Shown: one piece after another, positions 1-8,500 of the stretch
Position numbering within the stretch: the stretch's first letter is position 1
How the letters are laid out: every line of letters begins with the position of its first letter
Assembly (NCBI GenBank): GCA_030524765.1
Contig: JAUNGA010000016.1
Coordinates: 1-38,458 of the forward strand
Direction of reading: 5' to 3'
DNA: 38,458 nucleotides
Origin: Bacteroidales bacterium
GTDB lineage: Bacteria; Bacteroidota; Bacteroidia; Bacteroidales; Muribaculaceae
Translations under genes and position numbers: made by a program
Notes under the pieces: generated by a model
Seen by the model: the letters and a program-made list of their open reading frames with translations, nothing else
Told to the model about the DNA's origin: nothing
The model's database searches: none

Positions 1-19
1 GCTCTCTTTTTCAACCCTT

Positions 20-34
20 ATGCTGTCCCAGCAT
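20..34. other. Small hairpin in AT-rich left edge
   Basis: ATGCTG (20-25) and CAGCAT (29-34) form a 6-bp stem with a 3-base loop. It lies in the AT-rich, gene-free first 230 bases. It could be a weak terminator or part of a sequence cut by the window edge. No function can be assigned. Confidence 0.3.
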
Positions 35-166
35 GCTCCGGTCTCTCCATTTTACACGATTTTTATTTTTCAAAAATTGAAAAGTACTTATTTTGCTGAT
101 ATAGTAGCTCTGGTAAGTAGTATTTGCAGCATTATCATTATCTTTAGGGTTAAAAAAAGTTAATAT

Positions 167-174
167 TACTTTTG
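167..174 (+). promoter_or_regulatory. Possible -7 box pointing into the 3' end of htrA
   Basis: TACTTTTG matches the Bacteroidota -7 consensus TAnnTTTG on the plus strand. About 20 bases upstream lies TTTA, only a partial match to the -33 box TTTG. A transcript from here would run antisense to the htrA 3' end. AT-rich sequence makes a chance match plausible. Confidence 0.25.
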
Positions 175-194
175 TTGGCATATAGGCTGATTAG

Positions 195-221
195 AAGCAA
201 CTTCCTAAAATACAGTTGCTT
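195..221 (-). terminator. Hairpin just after htrA stop
   Basis: AAGCAACT (195-202) and AGTTGCTT (214-221) are perfect inverted repeats, an 8-bp stem with an 11-base loop, 12 bases past the htrA stop codon. There is no clear U-run on the minus strand, so this is a possible terminator rather than a textbook one. Confidence 0.4.
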
Positions 222-225
222 ATTT

Positions 226-241
226 CACCATACCTATGGTG
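226..241. repeat. 16-bp near-perfect palindrome at the htrA end
   Basis: CACCATACCTATGGTG has 7-bp arms around a 2-base centre (226-241). It contains the htrA stop codon and sits where HtrA homology ends and AT-rich sequence begins. It may mark a recombination or deletion junction, or may simply be part of a termination structure. Confidence 0.45.
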
Positions 242-1484
242 CTATCTCACTCGACACCTCGACGCCCCGCGATATCTCAAGACGCTGACGTGTCTCGTCA
301 GAGACGGGGCTGAATGTAGCGCCGAGCACGGCCGTGGCTGTTTCGGCACGGGTGACCGATGTATTGCCGTTGCGGTTGCGCAGCGTCACCGACACAGACT
401 CGGGACGGCCGTCACGCACATAGCTGATTGTGACTTTGTCGCCCGGGCTCAGACGGGCCATCACCTCCTGCAGACGGGCTGTGCCTGTGATCTCGATGCC
501 ATTGATCTCCGTAACTACATCGCCGGGCTGCAGTCCGGCCTCACGGGCAGCGGTGCGGTCTTGCACCTCGGCCACATAGATGCCTCGTGTAGCGCCCTTG
601 ATCTGCTTTTCTGATATAAGTTCGGGCGTCAGCTCTACAAACGAGATGCCAAGATAGGCACGCTGCACAGTTCCGAACTGGCGCAGATCGTCGACGACCT
701 TTTGCACAATGGTGGTAGGAATGGCAAACGAACATCCCGCATATGTGCCTGTCTGCGAGTATATGGCAGTATTGATACCCACGAGTTCGCCCTTGAGGTT
801 GACCAGAGCTCCGCCCGAGTTGCCGCGATTGACAGCAGCATCGGTCTGAATGTAAGCCTCTATACCGCCGTTGCCGGGAGTCTGCGTAGTGGTTGAAATA
901 TTGCGTGCCTTGGCGCTGACGATGCCCGAAGTCACAGTAGAAGTAAAGCCGAATGGATTGCCGACAGCGAGCACCCATTCGCCCACATGCAGATCTTCGC
1001 TGTTGCCCATCGGGATGACGTGCAGGTCAGCCGGAGCGTCTATTCTTATGAGTGCGAGGTCGGTCACCGGATCGGCCCCGACCACGGTAGCGGCAAAGTT
1101 GCGGTTATCGTTGAGGGTTACCTCGAGACGTTCGGCTCCGTCGATTACATGGTTGTTGGTCACAATGAGACCGTCGGTGGTTATAATCACGCCCGAACCG
1201 AGGCCTACCTGACGCTGCTCGGCCTGTCGGGGCTCTTGTTGACGACGCTGCGGTTGGCCGAAGAAATATTGAAAGAACGGATCATCAAACGGATCGCCGC
1301 CCATGTTGCCGTAGTGCTGTCCGCGGGGAGTCGCGAAACTCTTGACCGATACAACGCCGTTGACAGTCGACTCGGCGGCATTGATAAAATCTTCTTGCGA
1401 TATGGTGCGTGCAGGCACCTGCTGTGCGCATGAGCTCAAGGCCGCACCAAGAGCCAGCGCGAGGATCAGAGAGTGTTTTTTCAT
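234..1484 (-). CDS. DegP/HtrA-family periplasmic serine protease, C-terminally short
   Basis: Envelope quality-control protease and chaperone that cleaves misfolded proteins. The ATG at 1484 is preferred over an in-frame TTG at 1496 because it gives a clean lipoprotein signal ending LSSC (Cys19). The trypsin-like domain carries the full triad: His112 (TNNHV), Asp142 (TDLALI) and Ser223 (RGNSGG). One PDZ domain follows at about residues 276-370. The chain then continues with LGATFSPVSDE and RGVEVSS, which resembles the entry into the second PDZ domain of Bacteroides homologues, and stops after 416 residues; family members are usually near 500. None of the minus-strand frames in the remaining 233 bases resumes PDZ sequence. 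A Gln/Arg-rich stretch (about 76-92) precedes the protease domain. Identity as HtrA is firm; whether the short form is functional is unknown. Confidence 0.93.
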   Translation of the reverse strand: MKKHSLILALALGAALSSCAQQVPARTISQEDFINAAESTVNGVVSVKSFATPRGQHYGNMGGDPFDDPFFQYFFGQPQRRQQEPRQAEQRQVGLGSGVIITTDGLIVTNNHVIDGAERLEVTLNDNRNFAATVVGADPVTDLALIRIDAPADLHVIPMGNSEDLHVGEWVLAVGNPFGFTSTVTSGIVSAKARNISTTTQTPGNGGIEAYIQTDAAVNRGNSGGALVNLKGELVGINTAIYSQTGTYAGCSFAIPTTIVQKVVDDLRQFGTVQRAYLGISFVELTPELISEKQIKGATRGIYVAEVQDRTAAREAGLQPGDVVTEINGIEITGTARLQEVMARLSPGDKVTISYVRDGRPESVSVTLRNRNGNTSVTRAETATAVLGATFSPVSDETRQRLEISRGVEVSSEIAP

Positions 1485-1531
1485 ATCGTGTTGCAAATGT
1501 TAATGAATCTTACTGTGTCGTGGTATATCGA

Positions 1532-1539
1532 CAAATATA
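1532..1539 (-). promoter_or_regulatory. -7 promoter box of htrA
   Basis: On the minus strand this reads TATATTTG, matching TAnnTTTG, 47 bases upstream of the htrA ATG. No convincing -33 box is seen at the usual spacing. The rest of 1485-1654 holds no gene. Confidence 0.5.
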
Positions 1540-1654
1540 TGCAACAAGATCGGATTTTCGTGCTATCAGCCCCCGACTTTAAACATATTTGGCTAAACAG
1601 TCGCCGTTTGCTAAAAGTGTTAACTCAACGCTTGTAAATCGGTCTTAACCAATG

Positions 1655-2938
1655 TTAAAACGGCCCGGAGACAGCAATGCGCCAACTATCGGCGAGAAGA
1701 TAGGTCGAAGCCATACGCGAGACAGTGTCGGCCGTGAGCCCGTCAATAGCTCTGAGCTGCTGTTCGAAATAGTCGGCAGGTGTACCCACCACCAGGCCCG
1801 TGATATGGTAGTCGATCATTGACATGGGCGAGTCGGCGGTAGATGCCAACGTACTCCAGGCTTTGAGTTTTAGGCGGTTGAGTTCCTCGCCATCGATAGG
1901 ATTATCTACAAGCGATCGCACCTCAGCCATACTCTCTGCTATTACCTGATCTACATAAGAGGCATCGCACTGTGCGTCGATAGATGCGAAAGCACCCTCA
2001 AACGAGCCTTGCAGAGAGGCGCCTATGCCATAAGTGAGACCCTTGTCTTCACGTATATTTGACATCAGACGGCTGCCGAAGTATCCACCAAGCCCCATCA
2101 GCGTCAGTCGTAGAGCTATGTAATCGGGGTGCGTACGGGGTATGGCAGGCAGAGTCATCGACACTGCCGACTGTTGCGCGTCGGGACGTGGGTCGTTGAT
2201 CCGTCGCGCCGGTTCGGGGACATAGGGGGTGACTGTTACGGGAGATTTGCCTGTGCGGGCGGGTAACGATTCAAACATCTCTGTCACAGAGCGCAACAGT
2301 ACGTCATCATAATTTCCGGCCATATAGACATGCAGCTGTGCCGACCCGAAAGTCTGCCGATGGCATCGGCGCAGGTCATCGGCCGTTACAGCGAGGATCT
2401 GTTCGGGCGTATCAAGCGAACCTGCGATGTGGTCTTTGCCTGCAATCATCTGTTTGCTCAACGTAGTGGCCCGCACGCCTACTTTGGTAAGTTGCACAGC
2501 GCGGTTTGACGACTGTCGGCGACGTATGATGTCGACGGGGCGCTCGTCAAAATCGGGCGTTTCAATCATGGCACGCACCACCGGCAACAAGTCGGCGAGG
2601 CGCGAGTTCAGCACTATCAGATCGATTCCGTTGTGATGGTCAGACACCCGCGAACCGAGTCTGGCACCGCTATAATCGATAATGTCGGCGATCTGCTCGC
2701 CGGTCATGCCGCCGGCGCCTTCGCGCATGGCCTCGCCCATCAGCGCGATGGCCGATATAGGACTGAAATCATAGCGGCCTCCCTCGCTCATCACCACCAG
2801 ACGCACCAATGGCTGATCGCCGGCTCTCACCGTCGTGAGTGTGATGCCATTGGCAAGGGATGTCACTACCGGCGGCACAAGCGAGATGTCGCTCAACGGT
2901 CTGACCGCCGGAGCCTTTGTACGGTCGAGTGTGGTCAT
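1655..2938 (-). CDS. M16-family (insulinase fold) protein lacking the zinc motif
   Basis: A 427-residue protein with the two-lobe layout of one M16 half. The C-terminal lobe has the conserved segment GSRLMSNIREDKGLTYGIGA with the Arg and Tyr that contact substrate in M16 pairs. The N-terminal lobe, where active enzymes carry HxxEH, reads ALMGEAMREGAGG instead, so the zinc ligands are missing. In two-subunit M16 systems the non-catalytic partner shows this pattern, so this may be a regulatory or substrate-binding subunit whose catalytic mate is encoded elsewhere. No signal peptide is seen, which suggests the cytoplasm. Its ATG overlaps the kdsB stop (ATGA, 2935-2938), so it is the last gene of the 5338-1655 operon. 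Fold assignment is good; activity is doubtful. Confidence 0.85.
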   Translation of the reverse strand: MTTLDRTKAPAVRPLSDISLVPPVVTSLANGITLTTVRAGDQPLVRLVVMSEGGRYDFSPISAIALMGEAMREGAGGMTGEQIADIIDYSGARLGSRVSDHHNGIDLIVLNSRLADLLPVVRAMIETPDFDERPVDIIRRRQSSNRAVQLTKVGVRATTLSKQMIAGKDHIAGSLDTPEQILAVTADDLRRCHRQTFGSAQLHVYMAGNYDDVLLRSVTEMFESLPARTGKSPVTVTPYVPEPARRINDPRPDAQQSAVSMTLPAIPRTHPDYIALRLTLMGLGGYFGSRLMSNIREDKGLTYGIGASLQGSFEGAFASIDAQCDASYVDQVIAESMAEVRSLVDNPIDGEELNRLKLKAWSTLASTADSPMSMIDYHITGLVVGTPADYFEQQLRAIDGLTADTVSRMASTYLLADSWRIAVSGPF

Positions 2939-3690
2939 TCCTCTATCGATTTTATATACTCGACAGCCCGCTCGAGGTCTGCCGGTGTATCGATACCTAT
3001 AGTTGGACAGTCGGTCACGGCAGCCGATATGCGATAGCCGGCCTGTAGCCAGCGCAGTTGTTCGAGCGACTCGGCCAGTTCGAGCGACGACTGGGGCAGC
3101 TGCACGATATGAGCCAATGTATCGGCTCGATAGCCATAGAGCCCTACGTGAGTATAATATGTGGTCGAGTCAATCCATTCTTGCCAGGGATGATTTCGCA
3201 CATAAGGGATGATGCTGCGCGAGAAATATAGCGCGTGCATCTCGTCGTCAAGCACGACTTTGGGTGTATTGGGATTGAACAGGGCATCCCATCCGGCCGA
3301 CGGGTCAAACCGGCGTACCAGAGTGGCCAGACATGTGTCAGGACGATCAAAGCAGCCCTTCAAGGCCTCGATCTGAGACGGGTCGATAAATGGTTCGTCG
3401 CCTTGTATATTGATGACCGCGTCAGCGTCTGATCCGCTGAGACAGTATGCCTCATAGCACCGGTCGGTGCCGCTGCGATGCTTGTCTGATGTCATGACGG
3501 CACGGCCGCCGAATGCCTCGACAGCCGATAATATGCGCTCGTCGTCGGTGGCCACAATCACCTCGTCAAGAGCCATCGATGCGCGCTCATAGACACGTTG
3601 TATCATTGGTTTGACACCTATCATCGCCAGAGGCTTGCCCGGAAAACGTGTCGACGCATAGCGAGCGGGTATGATTCCTATAAACTTCAT
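2935..3690 (-). CDS. kdsB: 3-deoxy-manno-octulosonate cytidylyltransferase (CMP-Kdo synthetase)
   Basis: Activates Kdo with CTP to give CMP-Kdo for the inner core of lipopolysaccharide, in the cytoplasm. The 251-residue length is normal for KdsB. The N-terminus IIPARYASTRFPGKPL is the family's nucleotide-binding signature. NIQGDEPFIDP, the metal and CTP site, and VIVATDDERI are also present. Both ends overlap neighbours by four bases (ATGA): the YbhN-like gene upstream and the M16-like gene downstream, which implies translational coupling. No kdsA, kdsC or waaA is in the window. Confidence 0.97.
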   Translation of the reverse strand: MKFIGIIPARYASTRFPGKPLAMIGVKPMIQRVYERASMALDEVIVATDDERILSAVEAFGGRAVMTSDKHRSGTDRCYEAYCLSGSDADAVINIQGDEPFIDPSQIEALKGCFDRPDTCLATLVRRFDPSAGWDALFNPNTPKVVLDDEMHALYFSRSIIPYVRNHPWQEWIDSTTYYTHVGLYGYRADTLAHIVQLPQSSLELAESLEQLRWLQAGYRISAAVTDCPTIGIDTPADLERAVEYIKSIEE

Positions 3691-4733
3691 TTATCGTTGC
3701 TTTGTACCGCAGCTGTCTGTCGGCGCCTGAAGTAAGACGGTGCGAGACACACTCCGGCAAATAAATACACATAATAGCTGACCACACGCCAAATCATGGC
3801 GATGACCAGAGCCAGCGACAGATCACCTATCAGATCGCCGTAATAGTTGGTGAATAGCCATTCGCTCACGCCGCTTCCGCCGGGTGTGGGACTTATCATC
3901 AGCACAACCCACACCACAAACTGCCGCCCGAACACCAGTAGCCCCGAGGCCGCCGGCACAAAGCCCCAGAAGAGTGCGTTGACCACAAAGTAGCGCGAAA
4001 ACCATGACAATGTAGTGGCCCCGAAAACCTTGAGCCACCATCCCCGCGATTGTGCCTTGACCCACGCCGATGTGGCACGCATATTGCCGGTCATCTCGGC
4101 CGCCTGGCGCTGCCAGCGACGCAGCCATTTGAGCGTAAACAATCGTGTGACAGATTGTTCGAGCCATCGCGGTCTGGCGATAATACCAGTAAACAATATA
4201 GCCGACCAGACAACGATACCGGCATAAACGAGCCAGAACACCCATTGTACCCCGCGCAGAAAGACGTTGTCGGCAGTCACACCGAACAGTTCCTGCACAG
4301 GTAACAACAAGAACAGCACCGGACAAAATATCACAAAGAACAGTTCGTCAAGCAGCAAAGTAGTCAGGGTCAGCGTAGTCGCACGGCCTACAGATATACC
4401 CTCGCGGTTGAGATAAAAGATTGCGAGAGCGCTACCTCCGACAGCCGATGGTGTGATAGCCGATGTAAAAGCGCACATGATGTCGACCCTGAGCGCACGA
4501 CGCCACGAGAGAGCTCCGTCAGTGATCGTGCGGAATCGCCATGTGAGACCGAAATCGCGTCCCGCCACAAATATCAGACACGCCACCATGGCCACGACGG
4601 TGCGGCCATCAAAATGCAGCAAATTCCATGCCTTGGGATTAAAATCGTCGATGAAGAGCCACACCACCACCGCCACGCCAATCAGAGCGGGCAGCACGGC
4701 CTTAATTAAAGTACTCTTCAGCGACGGCGTCAT
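3687..4733 (-). CDS. YbhN/UPF0104 family (lysylphosphatidylglycerol synthase TM region-like) membrane protein
   Basis: A 348-residue polytopic inner-membrane protein with roughly eight hydrophobic segments. It carries the hallmark patches of the LPG-synthase transmembrane/UPF0104 family: SAITPSAVGGSALAIFYL near residue 95 and ISPTPGGSGVSE near residue 282. In MprF the related domain moves lipids across the membrane; stand-alone homologues mostly have no proven substrate. It lacks the cytosolic aminoacyl-transfer domain, so it should not aminoacylate lipid. It overlaps kdsB (ATGA, 3687-3690) and the ThiE-like gene upstream (4730-4733). Linkage to kdsB suggests an envelope lipid or glycolipid role, which is inference. 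Confidence 0.88.
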   Translation of the reverse strand: MTPSLKSTLIKAVLPALIGVAVVVWLFIDDFNPKAWNLLHFDGRTVVAMVACLIFVAGRDFGLTWRFRTITDGALSWRRALRVDIMCAFTSAITPSAVGGSALAIFYLNREGISVGRATTLTLTTLLLDELFFVIFCPVLFLLLPVQELFGVTADNVFLRGVQWVFWLVYAGIVVWSAILFTGIIARPRWLEQSVTRLFTLKWLRRWQRQAAEMTGNMRATSAWVKAQSRGWWLKVFGATTLSWFSRYFVVNALFWGFVPAASGLLVFGRQFVVWVVLMISPTPGGSGVSEWLFTNYYGDLIGDLSLALVIAMIWRVVSYYVYLFAGVCLAPSYFRRRQTAAVQSNDK

Positions 4734-5338
4734 TGAGCGTTGCTGATTATATCAAGTATCGAGCCGGTAGCTGTCACCGGATCACCGGCATCGGTGATCG
4801 GCTTACCCACCGCCAACCCGTTGTATCCCATCGCGAATATTGTCGGGATATCTTCGAGATCAAAATCGCCTTCGGCCACCAGCGGTATCTTGATGCCGGC
4901 ATCACGCACCGCTATGACAAAAGCACGCAGGCGGTCATCACCTATCGATGCCGGCACAGTCACAAAGTCGATATCGGCAGGTACCATCGCAGGCACAGCC
5001 GACGAGTCGACCGCCTCGATGCCGATAACAGCCTCAGGGCCCATATCCTCGCGCATCGACGCCGGCGTGGCAGCCGGATGGATCACAAACCACTCGCGGC
5101 TCAGGCGCACACCGTGCAATCCCAGCTCGCGTGCCAGCTCCGGACGATCGTCTATCGTAAGAAACACACTCGCCTCACGACACATATCAACCACGTCAGG
5201 CACCAGCATCTCTCTGATTTCCTGATCACTCTTGCCTGTCAGATGCAGCGAGATCCACATGCATCCGCCCTCGATTGCCATCTGTGCCAGCTCGGCCACA
5301 GGATAACGATCACTCTCGCTGAGAATATATTGTAACAT
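4730..5338 (-). CDS. Divergent thiamine-phosphate-synthase (ThiE)-fold protein
   Basis: A 202-residue TIM-barrel protein related to ThiE/TenI. Family-like parts are LTIDDRPELARELGLHGVRLS (compare the ThiE strand with NDR and GVHL) and the C-terminal phosphate-binding end AMGYNGLAVGKPI. Two regions that bind the pyrimidine pyrophosphate in true ThiE look changed: the Q-x-R-x-K strand reads WISLHLTGK, and the usual G-S-x-H turn reads GIEAVDSS. No THI-box (TPP riboswitch) is seen upstream and no other thiamine gene is nearby. It leads an operon with a YbhN-like protein, kdsB and an M16-like protein. A non-thiamine role is likely, but an unusual ThiE or TenI cannot be excluded. Confidence 0.75.
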   Translation of the reverse strand: MLQYILSESDRYPVAELAQMAIEGGCMWISLHLTGKSDQEIREMLVPDVVDMCREASVFLTIDDRPELARELGLHGVRLSREWFVIHPAATPASMREDMGPEAVIGIEAVDSSAVPAMVPADIDFVTVPASIGDDRLRAFVIAVRDAGIKIPLVAEGDFDLEDIPTIFAMGYNGLAVGKPITDAGDPVTATGSILDIISNAQ

Positions 5339-5360
5339 TATTCTATGTCATTTATGTTTG

Positions 5361-5368
5361 CAAAATTA
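5361..5368 (-). promoter_or_regulatory. -7 promoter box of the ThiE-like/kdsB operon
   Basis: Minus strand reads TAATTTTG (TAnnTTTG), 22 bases before the ATG at 5338. The -33 region shows only a weak CTTT-like match. Confidence 0.45.
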
Positions 5369-5439
5369 ATAAACTCATCTTAAACATAAAAGCCACAGGA
5401 CAAATAAAGTTCTGTGCCGGTCTGATAATAAACACAAAA

Positions 5440-5474
5440 GTGCCGCGAATGTCGATATAATACATTCGCGGCAC
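5440..5474 (-). terminator. Intrinsic terminator of the 1497-residue Fn3 protein gene
   Basis: A perfect 13-bp stem (5440-5452 with 5462-5474) and a 9-base loop. On the minus strand it is followed by TTTTGTGTTT. It lies 36 bases past the stop of the gene ending at 5511, and separates it from the kdsB operon. Confidence 0.8.
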
Positions 5475-5510
5475 GATATTAATAAAAATTTTTTATGGAT
5501 TTGTTCAGAA

Positions 5511-8500
5511 TTACTTTACAGCCACCTTGACAGTCTTGTCGCCTACGGCAACTATGTACACTCCACCTGCAAGTCTCAGGCGACAGCAATCAGATGCGAC
5601 AACAGCAGCCACGATACGTCCGTCAGGCGCAGCCACACTGACCTCATGACCGGCGGCGCCGGTGATCACCACCTCATTGCCGGCGACGGTGATCGATATA
5701 CCGTCGGCGACAGCATCGGCGACATGACTGACAGCAGTCGTCACAGGCTCAGATGCACGTGATTCGCCCTCCTGATAAAGCGCAGTCACATGGAACGTAT
5801 GCGAGCCGTCGGCAAGATTGTCGAGAACACAGGTTTCAGCAGTCAAAACCGCATCGTTGGCCTTTACGCCATTATCATATACATTATATCCTATATGATT
5901 GAGCTCGGTACCACGATAACCGTTATATGAGATATCGTCAACAAGCAGGATGAAGCTGCCTGTCTCGCACGAACGTATCGCAAAATGGCGGGCACCGGCC
6001 GGCAGATCGGCACTAAACTGAGTCCAGTCAGAAGGTACGGTGCCACCTGCACCCTCGATCTTTACAAAGTCGGCAGGATCGGTTGTTTCGGCCTTAGTAT
6101 AGTAGATCTCGATCTTTTCGAGATAGGTGTTATGGAAACTCTTTGCATAGAAAGAGATCGTCTGGGCATCGCCCGACAGCTCGGGCGAAATGGCCCAGTC
6201 GTCGATCTGCGAATCATCATAGTTGAACAAAGTGGCAAGACACTTGTCGCCACTGCGGGCGTTGAGATTGCTGTTGGCACCCAACTCGTAATTGTCAAAT
6301 ACAAAGAATGATGACTTGGTATGCTTCACCTCGATGCCGGGGATGTCGACACCATCAATGCCGCCGACAAAACCGCCATCAACATCAACCATTGTCCAGC
6401 CAAATACGTCATGAGCAAAACTTACCGCGTCTTCAAAGTCCTCAACTACTGCGGCAGCGGTAAATTCGGGCAATACCACACGAGACCAATCAAGTGTGAC
6501 CGAATTGCCGTCGACCGCAGCTGTAAGGCCATCGGGGGCCGGGAAGTTGGGTTTGGGTACAGATATGGTCACATGTTCTGACATATTATTGTCAGCTACC
6601 TCATCGGCACCATAGACTATCTGTGCATATACATCCAAAGCGTCGGGTGTGGTGGCGTTGCAATCTATTGTGAACTCGTGAGTGCGGTTGCCGTCGACCG
6701 CAATCGCATCGCCGTCGACGGTACCGACCGGCTTGCCGTCTGCATAGAGCATGAGAGTATATGAGCCCGATCCGTACGAACCGAAGTTCTCAACCTTGAC
6801 TTTTACCGTGGCTGTTTCACCGGGTTTTACTCTTGTCGGGGCCATGATTGACGATACGGCGAGATCATAGTCGACAGCCTGTGTGATCGATATATTATCG
6901 ATAAGAATCGCAGTCGCACCAGTGAGTGTGCCCTGTAGTTTTATACGAACGGTTTTACCGGCAAAAGCAGACAGATCGACACGATAACGGTTCCAGCTCA
7001 TGCCTCCGTTGATCACAATTGTTTTGACAAGTTCCCAGCCATTGCCACTGTTGACCGACACGGCAATCTCATTGGTGTTGTCCTCTCTGATGCCGAAGCT
7101 ATAGAAAGTGAGTACAGGCGCAGTCACCTCAAGGTCGATATTGCCGCTGAGAATAGATGCCGAACTACCGGAGTAATCGGCTGTAATCGCGAGCAGGCCG
7201 TTGTCGCCATCCTGTGAGCTGACATCACTGAATGTATCGTCAGACAAGACGCTGACCTGAGCGCCGAATACCGACTGATCGGCTTCGACAAACCATAGAT
7301 ACGAAAGTTTTGCATCGGCAAACGATTCTGTGAACGGTAACGGATAGTCGGCGCCAAGTATCAGACCGTTGGTAGCCATACCGTCGCCTGAGCCGGCCTC
7401 GTCGACAGGGAATACTCCCCACTGACTGAAGATCTGCTTGCCGTCAGGATCATAAGCGTTCTCGATCGTATAGGTATTGGTGGTCAGACCTGTTGCCACC
7501 GGCACCTGCCTGTCACCCTCAAGCGATACAACTTCATAAGTGATCGTGCCTGCAGGCAGAGTCTTTCCGTCGATATCGGTTTTAACCTCTGTCCAGGTGA
7601 TTACCACCGAACCTTCGATATCACCTTTACGCGCCGAAGCCTCAGTAATAGCCTCGGGGATATTTATACCGACAAATGCCTGCGCCGACACGCTTTCACT
7701 CTTGCCGATCTCGTTCTCGAAACATACGGAATATTCGGTCATACCACCCTTGCAATCCTTATCCTCGAATGAATATTTCTTACCCGGGACAGGGTTTGCG
7801 ATAGTCTCTATGACATCACCGTCACGCATGATCACACCTGAGTGAAGCGTTGACAGGGCCGTACCGCTTACGGTCTTGGCCGGTGCAGTAAAGCTGATGA
7901 GCGCAGTCTTGGCTCCGGCTCTGTCAGGCGTTACAGTCAGATCGCTGACCTTTGCCGGCAGCAGACTCTCTACCGGTGGCATCAGTTCAAATCCATGCAT
8001 CTGCAAGAAGAACTGGCCCGGCTCACTGATACCGTGGAAACCTATATAATAGATACCGTCGCGGTCTACCGTGATATTTGCCTCATAAGCCTGTTCTGAT
8101 GAGTTCTCTATGACAGTGGGCTCCATGACATCAATAGTCATGGCATCGACTGTCGGGGCAGTACCCAGCTTTATCTCGATACGCTCAGGACACGAGGACA
8201 TCATACACGACAGCATAGTAGCGAGACCATACGTCTTGCCGGCCTCAAGAATGATGCCCGGAGTTATAAGCCAGTCATCCATCGCCAGTTCATTGCTGTA
8301 AGGGCAACGGACGATACCGTTGTACCACAGCCACTTCTCGTCATCTTTATTGGCATCGATGATGGTAAAGCTATCAAGAGATGACTCATCGGCAAAGCTG
8401 ACACTGTAGGGAGGCTTGATATTGCCGAAATAGAGTATATCAGACCATACGGGAGCCAGCGTCTCGCCTTTGTAATTGGCGATAACCGAATACTGGAATG

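Noticed and set aside
5339..5439. TPP riboswitch ahead of the ThiE-like gene
   Set aside because: No THI-box core (CTGAGA with the matching distal parts) was seen in the leader.
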